NCBI RefSeq assembly: GCF_004349215.1
Contig: NZ_SMKU01000022.1
Span: 1 to 50,737, forward strand
Direction: 5' to 3'
DNA: 50,737 nucleotides
From: Actinomadura rubrisoli
GTDB taxonomy: Bacteria > Actinomycetota > Actinomycetes > Streptosporangiales > Streptosporangiaceae
Positions 43,869 to 50,737 of the stretch are shown here, one piece after another. The position numbers and the translations under genes are program-made. The notes under the pieces are model-generated. The model worked only from the letters and a program-made list of their open reading frames with translations. It made no database searches and was not told the origin of the DNA. The first letter of the stretch is position 1. Every line of letters begins with the position of its first letter.

Positions 43869-45197
43869 TTAGGGGAGGGTGATGCGCACGGTCGTCCCCT
43901 TGGCGGGTTCGGAGAGGAGATCGGCGCGACCGCCGTGGGCGGCGGCGATCGCCGCGACGATCGGGAGGCCGAGGCCGGTTCCGGTGGTGCCCTGTTCGGC
44001 GCGGTGGAAGCGTTCGAACGCGCGGGCTGCGTCGGCCGGCGACATGCCGGGGCCCTCGTCGGTGACCTCGATGACGCCTGGGGCGAGACGGATGGTCGCC
44101 GGTGTTCCGGGGGGTGTGTGGGTTCGGATGTTGGCCAACAGATTGGTGAGCACCTGGCGTATGCGCGACTCGTCCACGGTCGCGATCAGGGTGCCGGGGG
44201 CGTTGAGCCGGACGGGATGGTCGGGGGCAGCGGCGGTCGCGTCCGCGATGGCGTCCCGGGTGAGGGCGACCAGGTCGGTCGGGGCCGGTTGCAGTGAGGC
44301 TTCGCGGTCCAGGCGGGCGAGGTCGAGGAGGTCGCTGACGAGGTTGTTCATGCGGCGGGCCTCGTCCTCGATGCGGCGCATGGCGTCGGGCAGTTCGTCG
44401 GGGCCGAGCGCGCCGTGCCGGTACAGCTCGGCGTATCCCTGGATGGTGGTCAGGGGCGTGCGCAACTCGTGCGAGGCGTCGGCGGCGAACTCCCGGACGC
44501 GGGCCTCGGAGCGGCTTCTGGCCCAGAACGCCTGCTCGATCCGTTCCAGCATGACGTTGATGGCGGCGGCGAGGCGGGCGGTCTCGGTGCGTCGGCTGGG
44601 GGTCGGCATGCGCGCGCGCAGGTCACCTCCGGCCGTGATGGCCTGGGCGGTGGCGGCCATCCGGTCCAGGGGCAGCAGGCCGCGGCCGATCAGCCATCGT
44701 CCAAGAAGGGCGAGTGCGGCGAGCAGGAGGGCAGCGGTGGCGACCTCGGTCAGGACGAGGTTGCGGACGGCCGAACGGATCTCCGTGAGGGGCGCCGCCA
44801 CGACCACGATGCCGTTCCGCCAAGGACGCGCGACGGCGCGTAGGCCCGGGAGCGAGAACGGCTCCAGGGCCTGCGCTCGGGCGGAGAGGGCGGCGAGGTC
44901 GAGCTCCTCGACCTCGGTGACGGCCCGCTGGGGCGCGGGCACGTCGCCGCTGAGCACCCTCACCTGGCCCTTCGGCGTGACGGCCAGCACCACGAACTGG
45001 GCCGGGGCCACACCCTGCCCGGGCAGACCGGGCCGGACGAGGCGCGTCACCGCACGATCGCGCGTGGCCTGGAGTTGGCCGTCCACCTGGTGCATGAGGT
45101 ACCCGTTCAGGACGAGCGCGCTCACCAGGCCCATGATCGCGAGTCCGGCGAGCGTGATGGCCAGCAGCCCGGTCAGCAGCCGGGCGTTGAGGGTCAC
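43869..45197 (-). CDS. Sensor histidine kinase of a two-component system
   Basis: The 442-residue membrane kinase has TM1 (LLTGLLAITLAGLAIMGLVSAL), an extracytoplasmic sensor region of about 130 residues, TM2 (LTEVATAALLLAALALLG) and a HAMP domain. HisKA follows, with H-box FAADASHELRTPL, then HATPase_c with N-box, DEGPGM and GTGLGLPIV. It probably autophosphorylates on the H-box His and passes phosphate to the adjacent response regulator. Start GTG 45197 overlaps the regulator stop (GTGA), so translation is coupled. The signal is unknown. Confidence 0.9.
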   Translation of the reverse strand: MTLNARLLTGLLAITLAGLAIMGLVSALVLNGYLMHQVDGQLQATRDRAVTRLVRPGLPGQGVAPAQFVVLAVTPKGQVRVLSGDVPAPQRAVTEVEELDLAALSARAQALEPFSLPGLRAVARPWRNGIVVVAAPLTEIRSAVRNLVLTEVATAALLLAALALLGRWLIGRGLLPLDRMAATAQAITAGGDLRARMPTPSRRTETARLAAAINVMLERIEQAFWARSRSEARVREFAADASHELRTPLTTIQGYAELYRHGALGPDELPDAMRRIEDEARRMNNLVSDLLDLARLDREASLQPAPTDLVALTRDAIADATAAAPDHPVRLNAPGTLIATVDESRIRQVLTNLLANIRTHTPPGTPATIRLAPGVIEVTDEGPGMSPADAARAFERFHRAEQGTTGTGLGLPIVAAIAAAHGGRADLLSEPAKGTTVRITLP

Positions 45198-45889
45198 GGC
45201 CGCAGCGCGTAGCCCACCCCGCGCTGGGTGTGGATGAGCGGCGTGCCGAGCGGGTCGAGCTTGCGGCGCAGGTAGCTGATGTAGGTCTCGACGACCTGCG
45301 CGTTGCCGTGATGCTCCCAACCCCACACGCTCTCCAGGAGTTGGGTGCGCGACAAGACTTTCCCGGCATTGCGCATCAGGTGGGCGAGCAACCTGAACTC
45401 GGTCGGCGACAGGTCGACGTCGGCCCCGCCGCGCCGCACCGTCCAGTGGGCCTCATCGAGTTCCAGGTCGCCGACGCGCAGGACGCCCTCGTCGGCGGAC
45501 GCGGTGGTTCCCAGGAGCGCGGTCCGCCGGAGAACGGCGCGGACCCGCGCGACCAGCGCCTCGATCGAGAACGGCTTGGTGACATAGTCGTCGCCGCCCA
45601 GCGTTAGGCCCGTTACCGTGTCGGACGGCGTGTCGCGCGCCGTCAAGAAGATCACCGGGACCTGGTCGCCGCCCGCGCGCAACTGCCGGCAGACCTCGAA
45701 GCCGTCCACGTCGGGCAGCATGACATCCAGCAGGACGAGGTCGGGCCGCTGGACCGCGGCCTGGCGGAGCGCGGCCTCCCCCGTGCTCGCGGTGACCGTC
45801 GCGAAGCCGTGGAAGCGCAGCGCGACCTCGATGAGATCGCGGATGTTGGCCTCGTCATCCACGACGAGCACCCGTCCGCCCTCGCTCAC
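45194..45889 (-). CDS. OmpR/PhoB family response regulator
   Basis: The 231-residue protein has a receiver domain (RVLVVDDEANIRDLI, phospho-Asp in LVLLDVMLPD, Thr in FLTAR, Lys in YVTKPF) and a C-terminal winged helix (LSPTEFRLLAHLMRNAGKVLSRTQLLESVWG, VVETYISYLRRKLD). GTG 45889 gives the usual length. The frame is open far upstream through a repeat-rich stretch that would add about 150 low-complexity residues and is not credible protein. It is the first gene of the two-component operon, and the tandem repeat array lies upstream. Confidence 0.9.
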   Translation of the reverse strand: MSEGGRVLVVDDEANIRDLIEVALRFHGFATVTASTGEAALRQAAVQRPDLVLLDVMLPDVDGFEVCRQLRAGGDQVPVIFLTARDTPSDTVTGLTLGGDDYVTKPFSIEALVARVRAVLRRTALLGTTASADEGVLRVGDLELDEAHWTVRRGGADVDLSPTEFRLLAHLMRNAGKVLSRTQLLESVWGWEHHGNAQVVETYISYLRRKLDPLGTPLIHTQRGVGYALRP

Positions 45890-46159
45890 CCGCTGGTTCT
45901 CTCGTCCGTGTGTCGGTACACGTTCACTGGTCGGGTTCCTGCTCACGCGTTGCTTCTTGCCCCTTCGGGGTGCTCGCTCCTGTGTCGGTGGACGTTCATC
46001 CGTTGGTTGTCGGCTGCCGGCCTTCGTGCGAGCGTTGGGTCTTCCTTGTCGGCCGCCGTTGGGGTGTCGGTGCTCGCTTAGTGGCGCCCGCAGCGGCGTC
46101 GGTTTGTCGCTCATGTGTTGGTGCTTGTTTGCACGTCGGTCTGTACTAGCCCGTCGGAC

Positions 46160-46410
46160 TGTATTTGCCCGTCGAGTTCTTGCCCACGTGGCGGTTCCCG
46201 TCCCGCGTGGCGGTTCCCGTCCCGCGTGGCGGTTCCCGTCCCGCGTGGTGGTTCTTGTCTGCGTGACGGTTCTCGTCCCGCGTGGTGGTTCTTGCCCACG
46301 TGGCCGTTCTCGTCCCGCGTGGCCATTCCCGTCCACGTGACGGTTTTCGTCCTGCGTGGTGGTTCTTGCTCGCGTGGTGGTTCTCGTTCATGTTGGTTCT
46401 CGCCCGCTGG
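46160..46410. repeat. Tandem array of about 13 degenerate 18-19 bp units
   Basis: Unit consensus is roughly CGTCCCGCGTGGCGGTTCC, with variants ending TTCT and with CGTGGTGG, CGTGACGG or CACGTGGCC cores. Adjacent copies near 46190-46255 are almost identical; outer ones drift. A more irregular version may extend down to about 45900. It lies between the response regulator start and the end of the secreted-protein gene, so it is in or next to the operon's promoter or leader region. There are no unique spacers, so it is not a CRISPR array. Confidence 0.8.
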
Positions 46411-46560
46411 CGTCCGTGGGGTGTTGGTTCTTGCTTGTCGGCTTCGGTGGCGGTCTGGTTCGGCTAGGCATCCATTTGGGCGTGCTGCCAGTCGTCGTGC
46501 ACTCGTTCAGGCGTGGCGTTTGTGCCTGATCAGGTCGTCCACGGTGCCATATGGCGAGGG

Positions 46561-47025
46561 TCAGCTGTTCTTGGGTTCGCGGACGAGTTTGGCGGTGCGG
46601 GTTTGGTTGGTGCGCTCGCCCATGACGAGGACCTGGTCGCCGTTCGCGAGGGCCGCGACCGTGGATTTGGCGCCGTCCTTGCGGACGCGGGTGTTCGTGT
46701 CGGTGGTCCAGGTCCAGGAGGCGCCGTCGACGCTGCGGACGGTCAGTGTCGCGCCGGATCGTGCGGTGATCTGGCCGCGCTGCCAGGTGGCGAGGTGGAA
46801 GCCGTCCTTGCGGCGGACGGTCGCCTCGCCGTGGACGCCTTGGATGCCTCGGAGGCCGTGGTGGGCGTGCCCCTTGCCTCGCCAGTTCCCGTCGTCCCCG
46901 GGCGACGTCTGGCTGGGGGACGGCGACGGGTTGGCTGCGGCCGCCGGTACGGCGAGGTACAGGCCGAGTCCGAGCAGTCCGGCCGCACCCACGCCGGCCG
47001 CGAGGGTCTTCTTGTCGGTTCGCAT
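46561..47025 (-). CDS. Secreted or membrane-anchored small protein (DUF5666-like)
   Basis: The 154-residue protein has an N-terminal signal (MRTDKKTLAAGVGAAGLLGL, then LYLAVPAAAA) and a Pro/Ser-rich linker. A small beta domain follows (ATWQRGQITARSGATLTVRSVDGASWTWTTDTNTRVRKDGAKS..LANGDQVLVMGE), which is the OB-like DUF5666 pattern. It may be exported to the cell surface. It is transcribed towards the two-component operon and divergent from the ECF sigma gene. Confidence 0.7.
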   Translation of the reverse strand: MRTDKKTLAAGVGAAGLLGLGLYLAVPAAAANPSPSPSQTSPGDDGNWRGKGHAHHGLRGIQGVHGEATVRRKDGFHLATWQRGQITARSGATLTVRSVDGASWTWTTDTNTRVRKDGAKSTVAALANGDQVLVMGERTNQTRTAKLVREPKNS

Positions 47026-47204
47026 GAGGATGATGTAACCGGAGCCGCCTGATAGAAGCCCTCACAGAATGCTGAGAGAACCCTGGGAATCAGCTCCGGA
47101 TCGGCCGCCGCCTTGGCGTGATGTGGATCACACTTTGCGGGTGGGTGTCCGTCGTCACGGGCCTGGCGGGAGTAGAGACCTGTGAACGAGGGGCGGAGGA
47201 CGGG

Positions 47205-47699
47205 ATGGCGGATCGTGCCGGTTTCACCGACTACGTCGAGGAGCATTCGGATCGCCTGCTTCGGACCGCGTACCTGCTCACCAGGGATTGGGCGCGCGCC
47301 GAGGACCTCCTGCAGACGGCGCTGGCCAAGGCGTGGGTCGCGTGGGGGCGGATTCAGGACGATCCGGGCCCGTACGTCTACCGGATCCTGACCAACACGC
47401 ACGCGTCCTGGTGGCGGCTGCGGCGGCGGAACGAGGTGCCGACGGCGCATCTGCCCGAGGTCCCCTGCGCCGATCTCGCGCAGGTGGTGGACGACCGGGA
47501 GGTCATGTGGGACGCGCTCGGACGGCTCTCGCCGCGGCAGCGCGCGACGGTCGTCCTGCACTACTTCGAGGAACTGCCGGTCGAGCACGTCGCGATGGTC
47601 CTTGGGTGCTCGGGCTCGACGGTGAAGACGCAACTCCGTCGTGCTCTCGTTCGGTTGCGGGTGGATCCGTCCCTGCACATCTTGAAGGAAACGAGGTAA
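47205..47699 (+). CDS. SigE-type ECF RNA polymerase sigma factor
   Basis: The 164-residue protein has region 2 (FTDYVEEHSDRLLRTAYLLTRDWARAEDLLQTALAKAWVAWGRI) and region 4 (ALGRLSPRQRATVVLHYFEELPVEHVAMVLGCSGSTVKTQLRRAL). These are the typical parts of actinobacterial SigE-family (ECF41-unlike, short) sigma factors. The start ATG 47205 is preceded by GGAGG at the right distance; a longer in-frame start at 47118 is unlikely. The next gene begins 3 bp after its stop and is probably its membrane partner. Confidence 0.92.
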   Translation: MADRAGFTDYVEEHSDRLLRTAYLLTRDWARAEDLLQTALAKAWVAWGRIQDDPGPYVYRILTNTHASWWRLRRRNEVPTAHLPEVPCADLAQVVDDREVMWDALGRLSPRQRATVVLHYFEELPVEHVAMVLGCSGSTVKTQLRRALVRLRVDPSLHILKETR

Positions 47700-47701
47700 C
47701 G

Positions 47702-48355
47702 GTGCCGTACGCGGAGGAAGAGCTGACCATCGTCCTGCGGGAGCGCAGCAAGGGCGCGTCCGTCAATCCCGGTCGTGTCCACCAGGTCGTGCGGCGCGGG
47801 AGGTCCATCAGGCGGCGCAGGCGCCTCGCGGCGGCCGTCGGGGGCGTGGCGACGGTGTGCGCGATCGCGCTGACGCTGCACGGCGGGGCTGCGCACGAGC
47901 CGGCGGACGACGCGGTGCCGGTCGCGGTGCGGCTGCCCATGGAGGTGTCGATGCCGGCGGCCGCGCGGGGGGTGGTGAGCTCAAGGATGCCGCTGGTGGT
48001 GAGCGCCCAGCGGCAGCGGATGGGGGAGAACGCGATGGTGCGTTTCACCGCGCTGAGCACCGGCACGATGTTCAACGTGCGCTGCGCCGTCCCCAACTCC
48101 TGGCTGATCACCAGGCTCGACACGCCAGGCCGTCCAGGGAGCATTGGACGGTGCGGGCCCGCCGACCATCTGTCGCAGCTCGACAGAGCGTCGGCGGGCT
48201 CGTCGTGGGTCGGGACCGTCCGCACGCTGGAGGTGTGGGTGTTGCCACCGCAGGCTCTTGTGGACGAGGCGACGAAGCCCGACGAGATTCCCGTTCTGGC
48301 GGCCAAGACGGGTGTCTGGGACGGCGCGTGGGCCGTCGGCGTCTACGACTCTTGA
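47702..48355 (+). CDS. Membrane protein co-transcribed with the ECF sigma factor (possible anti-sigma or partner)
   Basis: The 217-residue protein from GTG 47702 (GAGG upstream) has a cytosolic N-terminus of about 40 residues with a helix (GRVHQVVRRGRSIRRRRR), one transmembrane helix (LAAAVGGVATVCAIALTL), and an external domain of about 150 residues with two Cys (VRCAVPNSW, GRCGPAD). It has no zinc motif, so it is not a classical ZAS anti-sigma factor. The 3-bp spacing to the sigma gene and the membrane anchor make a regulatory partner likely. Confidence 0.72.
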   Translation: MPYAEEELTIVLRERSKGASVNPGRVHQVVRRGRSIRRRRRLAAAVGGVATVCAIALTLHGGAAHEPADDAVPVAVRLPMEVSMPAAARGVVSSRMPLVVSAQRQRMGENAMVRFTALSTGTMFNVRCAVPNSWLITRLDTPGRPGSIGRCGPADHLSQLDRASAGSSWVGTVRTLEVWVLPPQALVDEATKPDEIPVLAAKTGVWDGAWAVGVYDS

Positions 48356-48478
48356 CCCGGCTGCCTAACCCGGCCGGTGGGGTGCAGGCCGCGTCGTCCT
48401 CCGCCGCTTTGAGCGTTGGCTCTTGAGGCGGCGGTTGGAGGCCTTCTGCGGCGGGTGGGCTGGAGCGCGCGGGACGGG

Positions 48479-50410
48479 TTACGGCTCCTGAGTGTCCGGT
48501 TCGGTCGGGGCGAGGGTCTCCAGGACCTGTTCGCCGTACTTGGCCAGTTTGTTCTCGCCGACGCCGTTCACGCGGCCGAGTTCGGCGAGGGACGACGGGA
48601 GGGCGGTGGCGATCTCCCGCAGCGTCGCGTCGTGGAAGATCACGTAGGCCGGGACGCCCTGCTCCTTCGCGGTGGCGCCGCGCCACGCGCGCAGCCGCTC
48701 GAAGATCGGCTGGGCCTCGGCGGGCAGTTCCACGGGGGCCTTGCGTTCCTTGGCGGCCTTGGCCGCCTTCGCCGTGGCGCGTTCGGGCTCGCGGCGCATC
48801 ATGACCTTGTGCCGTCCGCGCAGGACGTCGGCGCTCGCGTCGGTCAGGACGAGTGCGCCGTAGTTGCTCTCGACCGCGAGCAGGCCCTGTGCCAGCAGTT
48901 GGCGGACGACGCCGCGCCACTCGACGTCGCGCAGGTCGGTGCCGATGCCGAAGACCTTCAGCGAGTCGTGGTCGAACTGGATGACCTTGGCGTTCTTCTT
49001 GCCGAGGAGGATGTCGACGATGTGTCCGGCGCCGAACTTCTGGCGCCGCTCCCGGTCGAGCCGGACGACCGTCGACAGGACCTTCTGCGCCGGGACGGTC
49101 GCGTCCCACGTCTCGGGCGGGGACAGGCACGTGTCGCAGTTACCGCACGGTGCGCCGGACTGCCCGAAGTAGTTGAGCAACTGGACGCGGCGGCACTCGA
49201 CCGTCTCGCAGAGCGCGAGCATCGAGTCGAGGTGCAGGCTCTGCCGGCGGCGGTGCGCGGCGTCGCCCTCGCCCGCCTCGATCATCTTGCGGAGGTTGAC
49301 GACGTCCTGCAGCCCGTAGGCCAGCCAGGCGGTGGACGGCAGGCCGTCGCGTCCGGCGCGTCCCGTCTCCTGGTAGTAGCCCTCGACCGACTTGGGCAGG
49401 TCGAGGTGCGCGACGAAGCGGACGTCGGGCTTGTCGATGCCCATGCCGAACGCGATGGTCGCGACGACGACCAGACCGTCCTCGCGAAGGAACCTCGACT
49501 GGTTGACGGCGCGGGTCCGCGCGTCCAGGCCCGCGTGGTAGGGGATGGCCTCGATGCCGTTCTGGCAGAGGAACTCGGCGTTCTTCTCCACCGAGTTGCG
49601 CGACAGGCAGTAGACGATGCCCGCGTCGCCCTTGTGCTCGTTCTGCAGGAGGTGGAGGAGCTGGCGCTTGGCGTCGGTCTTCGGCTCGATGCGGTACTGG
49701 ATGTTGGGACGGTCGAAGCTCGCGACGAAGTGCCGGGCCCGGTCGAGGTTGAGGCGGGTGGCGATCTCGGTGCGGGTGGCCTCGGTGGCGGTCGCGGTCA
49801 GCGCGATGCGCGGCACGTCCGGCCAGCGTTCGTGCAGGCCGGAGAGCATCAGGTAGTCGGGGCGGAAGTCGTGGCCCCACTGCGAGACGCAGTGCGCCTC
49901 GTCGATCGCGAACAGCGAGATCGTCCCGCGGTCGAGCAGTTCGATGGTCGCGGGGACGCGCAGCCGCTCGGGCGCCAGATACAGCAGGTCGAACTCGCCC
50001 GCGACGAACTGGGCCTCCGTCACGCGGCGCTCGTCGAGGTCTTGGGTGGAGTTGAGGAACCCGGCCCGCACGCCGAGCGCCCGCAACGCGTCGACCTGAT
50101 CCTGCATGAGCGCGATGAGCGGCGAGATGACGATCCCGGTGCCCTTCCGCACGAGGGAGGGGATCTGGTAGCACAGCGACTTCCCGCCGCCGGTCGGCAT
50201 CAGGACGAGGGCGTCGCCGCCGGAGACCACATGCTCGATGATCTCCTGCTGCCCCGCCCGGAACGCGTCGTACCCGAAGACGCGCCGCAGCGTCTCCTGC
50301 GCCTCGGTCACGACCGCCGACGCGTGCGCCGCCTCGCCTTCGGGGACGCGCGCCTCGGGCACGGTCTCCGGTGCCTCGCTCACCTCGGTGCCGCTCTCGG
50401 GGGAAGCCAT
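48479..50410 (-). CDS. recQ: ATP-dependent DNA helicase RecQ
   Basis: The 643-residue protein is a full RecQ. It has Walker A TGGGKS (73-78), DEAH ([16 protein letters not shown]) and helicase motifs IV-VI ([32 protein letters not shown]). The zinc-binding Cys cluster follows (CETVECRR ... CGNCDTC), then an RQC winged-helix region and a C-terminal HRDC domain ([26 protein letters not shown]). It unwinds recombination and repair intermediates in the 3'-5' direction. Start ATG 50410. Confidence 0.96.
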   Translation of the reverse strand: MASPESGTEVSEAPETVPEARVPEGEAAHASAVVTEAQETLRRVFGYDAFRAGQQEIIEHVVSGGDALVLMPTGGGKSLCYQIPSLVRKGTGIVISPLIALMQDQVDALRALGVRAGFLNSTQDLDERRVTEAQFVAGEFDLLYLAPERLRVPATIELLDRGTISLFAIDEAHCVSQWGHDFRPDYLMLSGLHERWPDVPRIALTATATEATRTEIATRLNLDRARHFVASFDRPNIQYRIEPKTDAKRQLLHLLQNEHKGDAGIVYCLSRNSVEKNAEFLCQNGIEAIPYHAGLDARTRAVNQSRFLREDGLVVVATIAFGMGIDKPDVRFVAHLDLPKSVEGYYQETGRAGRDGLPSTAWLAYGLQDVVNLRKMIEAGEGDAAHRRRQSLHLDSMLALCETVECRRVQLLNYFGQSGAPCGNCDTCLSPPETWDATVPAQKVLSTVVRLDRERRQKFGAGHIVDILLGKKNAKVIQFDHDSLKVFGIGTDLRDVEWRGVVRQLLAQGLLAVESNYGALVLTDASADVLRGRHKVMMRREPERATAKAAKAAKERKAPVELPAEAQPIFERLRAWRGATAKEQGVPAYVIFHDATLREIATALPSSLAELGRVNGVGENKLAKYGEQVLETLAPTEPDTQEP

Positions 50411-50643
50411 CGCCCCATCCTATGAGCCGCCACCGACGCTCGTCCGGGCGAACGCATGACCCCAGCTTCCTAGTTGCAGGACGTCCTGCGCCCGCCCAGA
50501 GGGTCTTGCGTGCTCTCGCGTGTCCGGTTCGGTGTCGTCCTGTGTTCGTGTTGGCGTCGCCCACGTCTTTGGGGGTCGTGGGTGTTGGGCCTGGGGTGTC
50601 GTGGGTCTGTCTGGGGCGCGGTGCGTTCCGCCTGTAGGGCGTC

Positions 50644-50737
50644 TTAGGTGGCTACTTGTTCGATTAGTTCGGGGGTCAGGGCGTTCAGGTCGTCCGCGAC
50701 GTAGGAGGCGAGGGCCAGGGCGTCGGACGCGGGTGGG
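50644..50737 (-). CDS. C-terminal end of an unknown protein (cut by window edge)
   Basis: The minus-strand frame, open at the window end, gives ASDALALASYVADDLNALTP...EQVAT and a TAA at 50646-50644. It has normal actinobacterial codon use. Too short to name. Confidence 0.45.
   Translation of the reverse strand, partial: PPASDALALASYVADDLNALTPELIEQVAT

Noticed and set aside
45890..46336. N-terminal extension of the response regulator through the repeat array
   Set aside because: It would add about 150 low-complexity residues before a complete receiver domain. The internal GTG gives the normal family length.
46160..46410. CRISPR array
   Set aside because: Units are contiguous and degenerate with no unique spacers, and there are no cas genes.
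48416..50425. Long plus-strand frame of 669 codons
   Set aside because: It is the antisense shadow of recQ, caused by GC-rich third positions. The translation is low-complexity and has no domain.

Overview
The window is very GC-rich with strong G/C third-position bias. Its gene families (SigE-type ECF sigma, XRE/DUF5753 plus DUF397, Imm5-like, DUF1906, bPH) point to an actinomycete, most likely a filamentous genus of the Streptosporangiales such as Actinomadura. The taxon is an inference; the sequence has no rRNA.

Left flank (1-8.4 kb): the 3' end of a sigma factor fused to an anti-sigma-like zinc motif; a divergent MerR regulator and class III adenylate cyclase; a ferritin-like gene with an aquaporin gene; a broken LysR gene; a secreted serine hydrolase; and an Imm5-like gene.

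Element graveyard (8.9-17.5 kb): an integrase fragment, a broken conjugative-element gene, a broken SMP-30-like gene, then head and tail genes of a dead prophage. These are portal, scaffold, capsid relic, connector, minor-head C-terminus and distal-tail N-terminus, and nearly all carry stops, frameshifts or deletions. A second degraded tyrosine integrase ends just before a 63-bp copy of the 3' half of a tRNA-Ser gene.

Integrative mobilizable element (17481-39899, about 22.4 kb): it is bounded by that 63-bp direct repeat and by the intact tRNA-Ser(GCT). It has its own module (MobC-like protein, MOB-type relaxase, Xis-like HTH, intact integrase next to the tRNA) and no type IV secretion genes, so it would need a helper. 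The cargo looks like a defence island: a possible PD-(D/E)XK protein, a P-loop/TPR STAND-like protein with a small membrane peptide beside it, and a roughly 1640-residue Avs-like protein (nuclease-like N-terminus, STAND NTPase, long helical C-terminus). The Avs-like frame is broken exactly at a run of nine G. The cargo also has a DUF6879/XRE-DUF5753/DUF397 regulatory cluster and two coupled genes whose proteins share a RHIM-like motif, one of them membrane-anchored.

Right flank (39.9-50.7 kb): a lipoprotein, tRNA-Arg(ACG), a gene-poor stretch of about 1.9 kb, a DUF1906/peptidoglycan-binding protein, a two-component system with an 18-19 bp tandem repeat array upstream, a secreted protein, an ECF sigma factor with a membrane partner, RecQ, and the tail of one more gene.

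The best candidates for something undescribed are the Avs-like gene with its poly-G break, the RHIM-like gene pair, and the TPR-STAND gene with no canonical start codon behind an excellent ribosome binding site.
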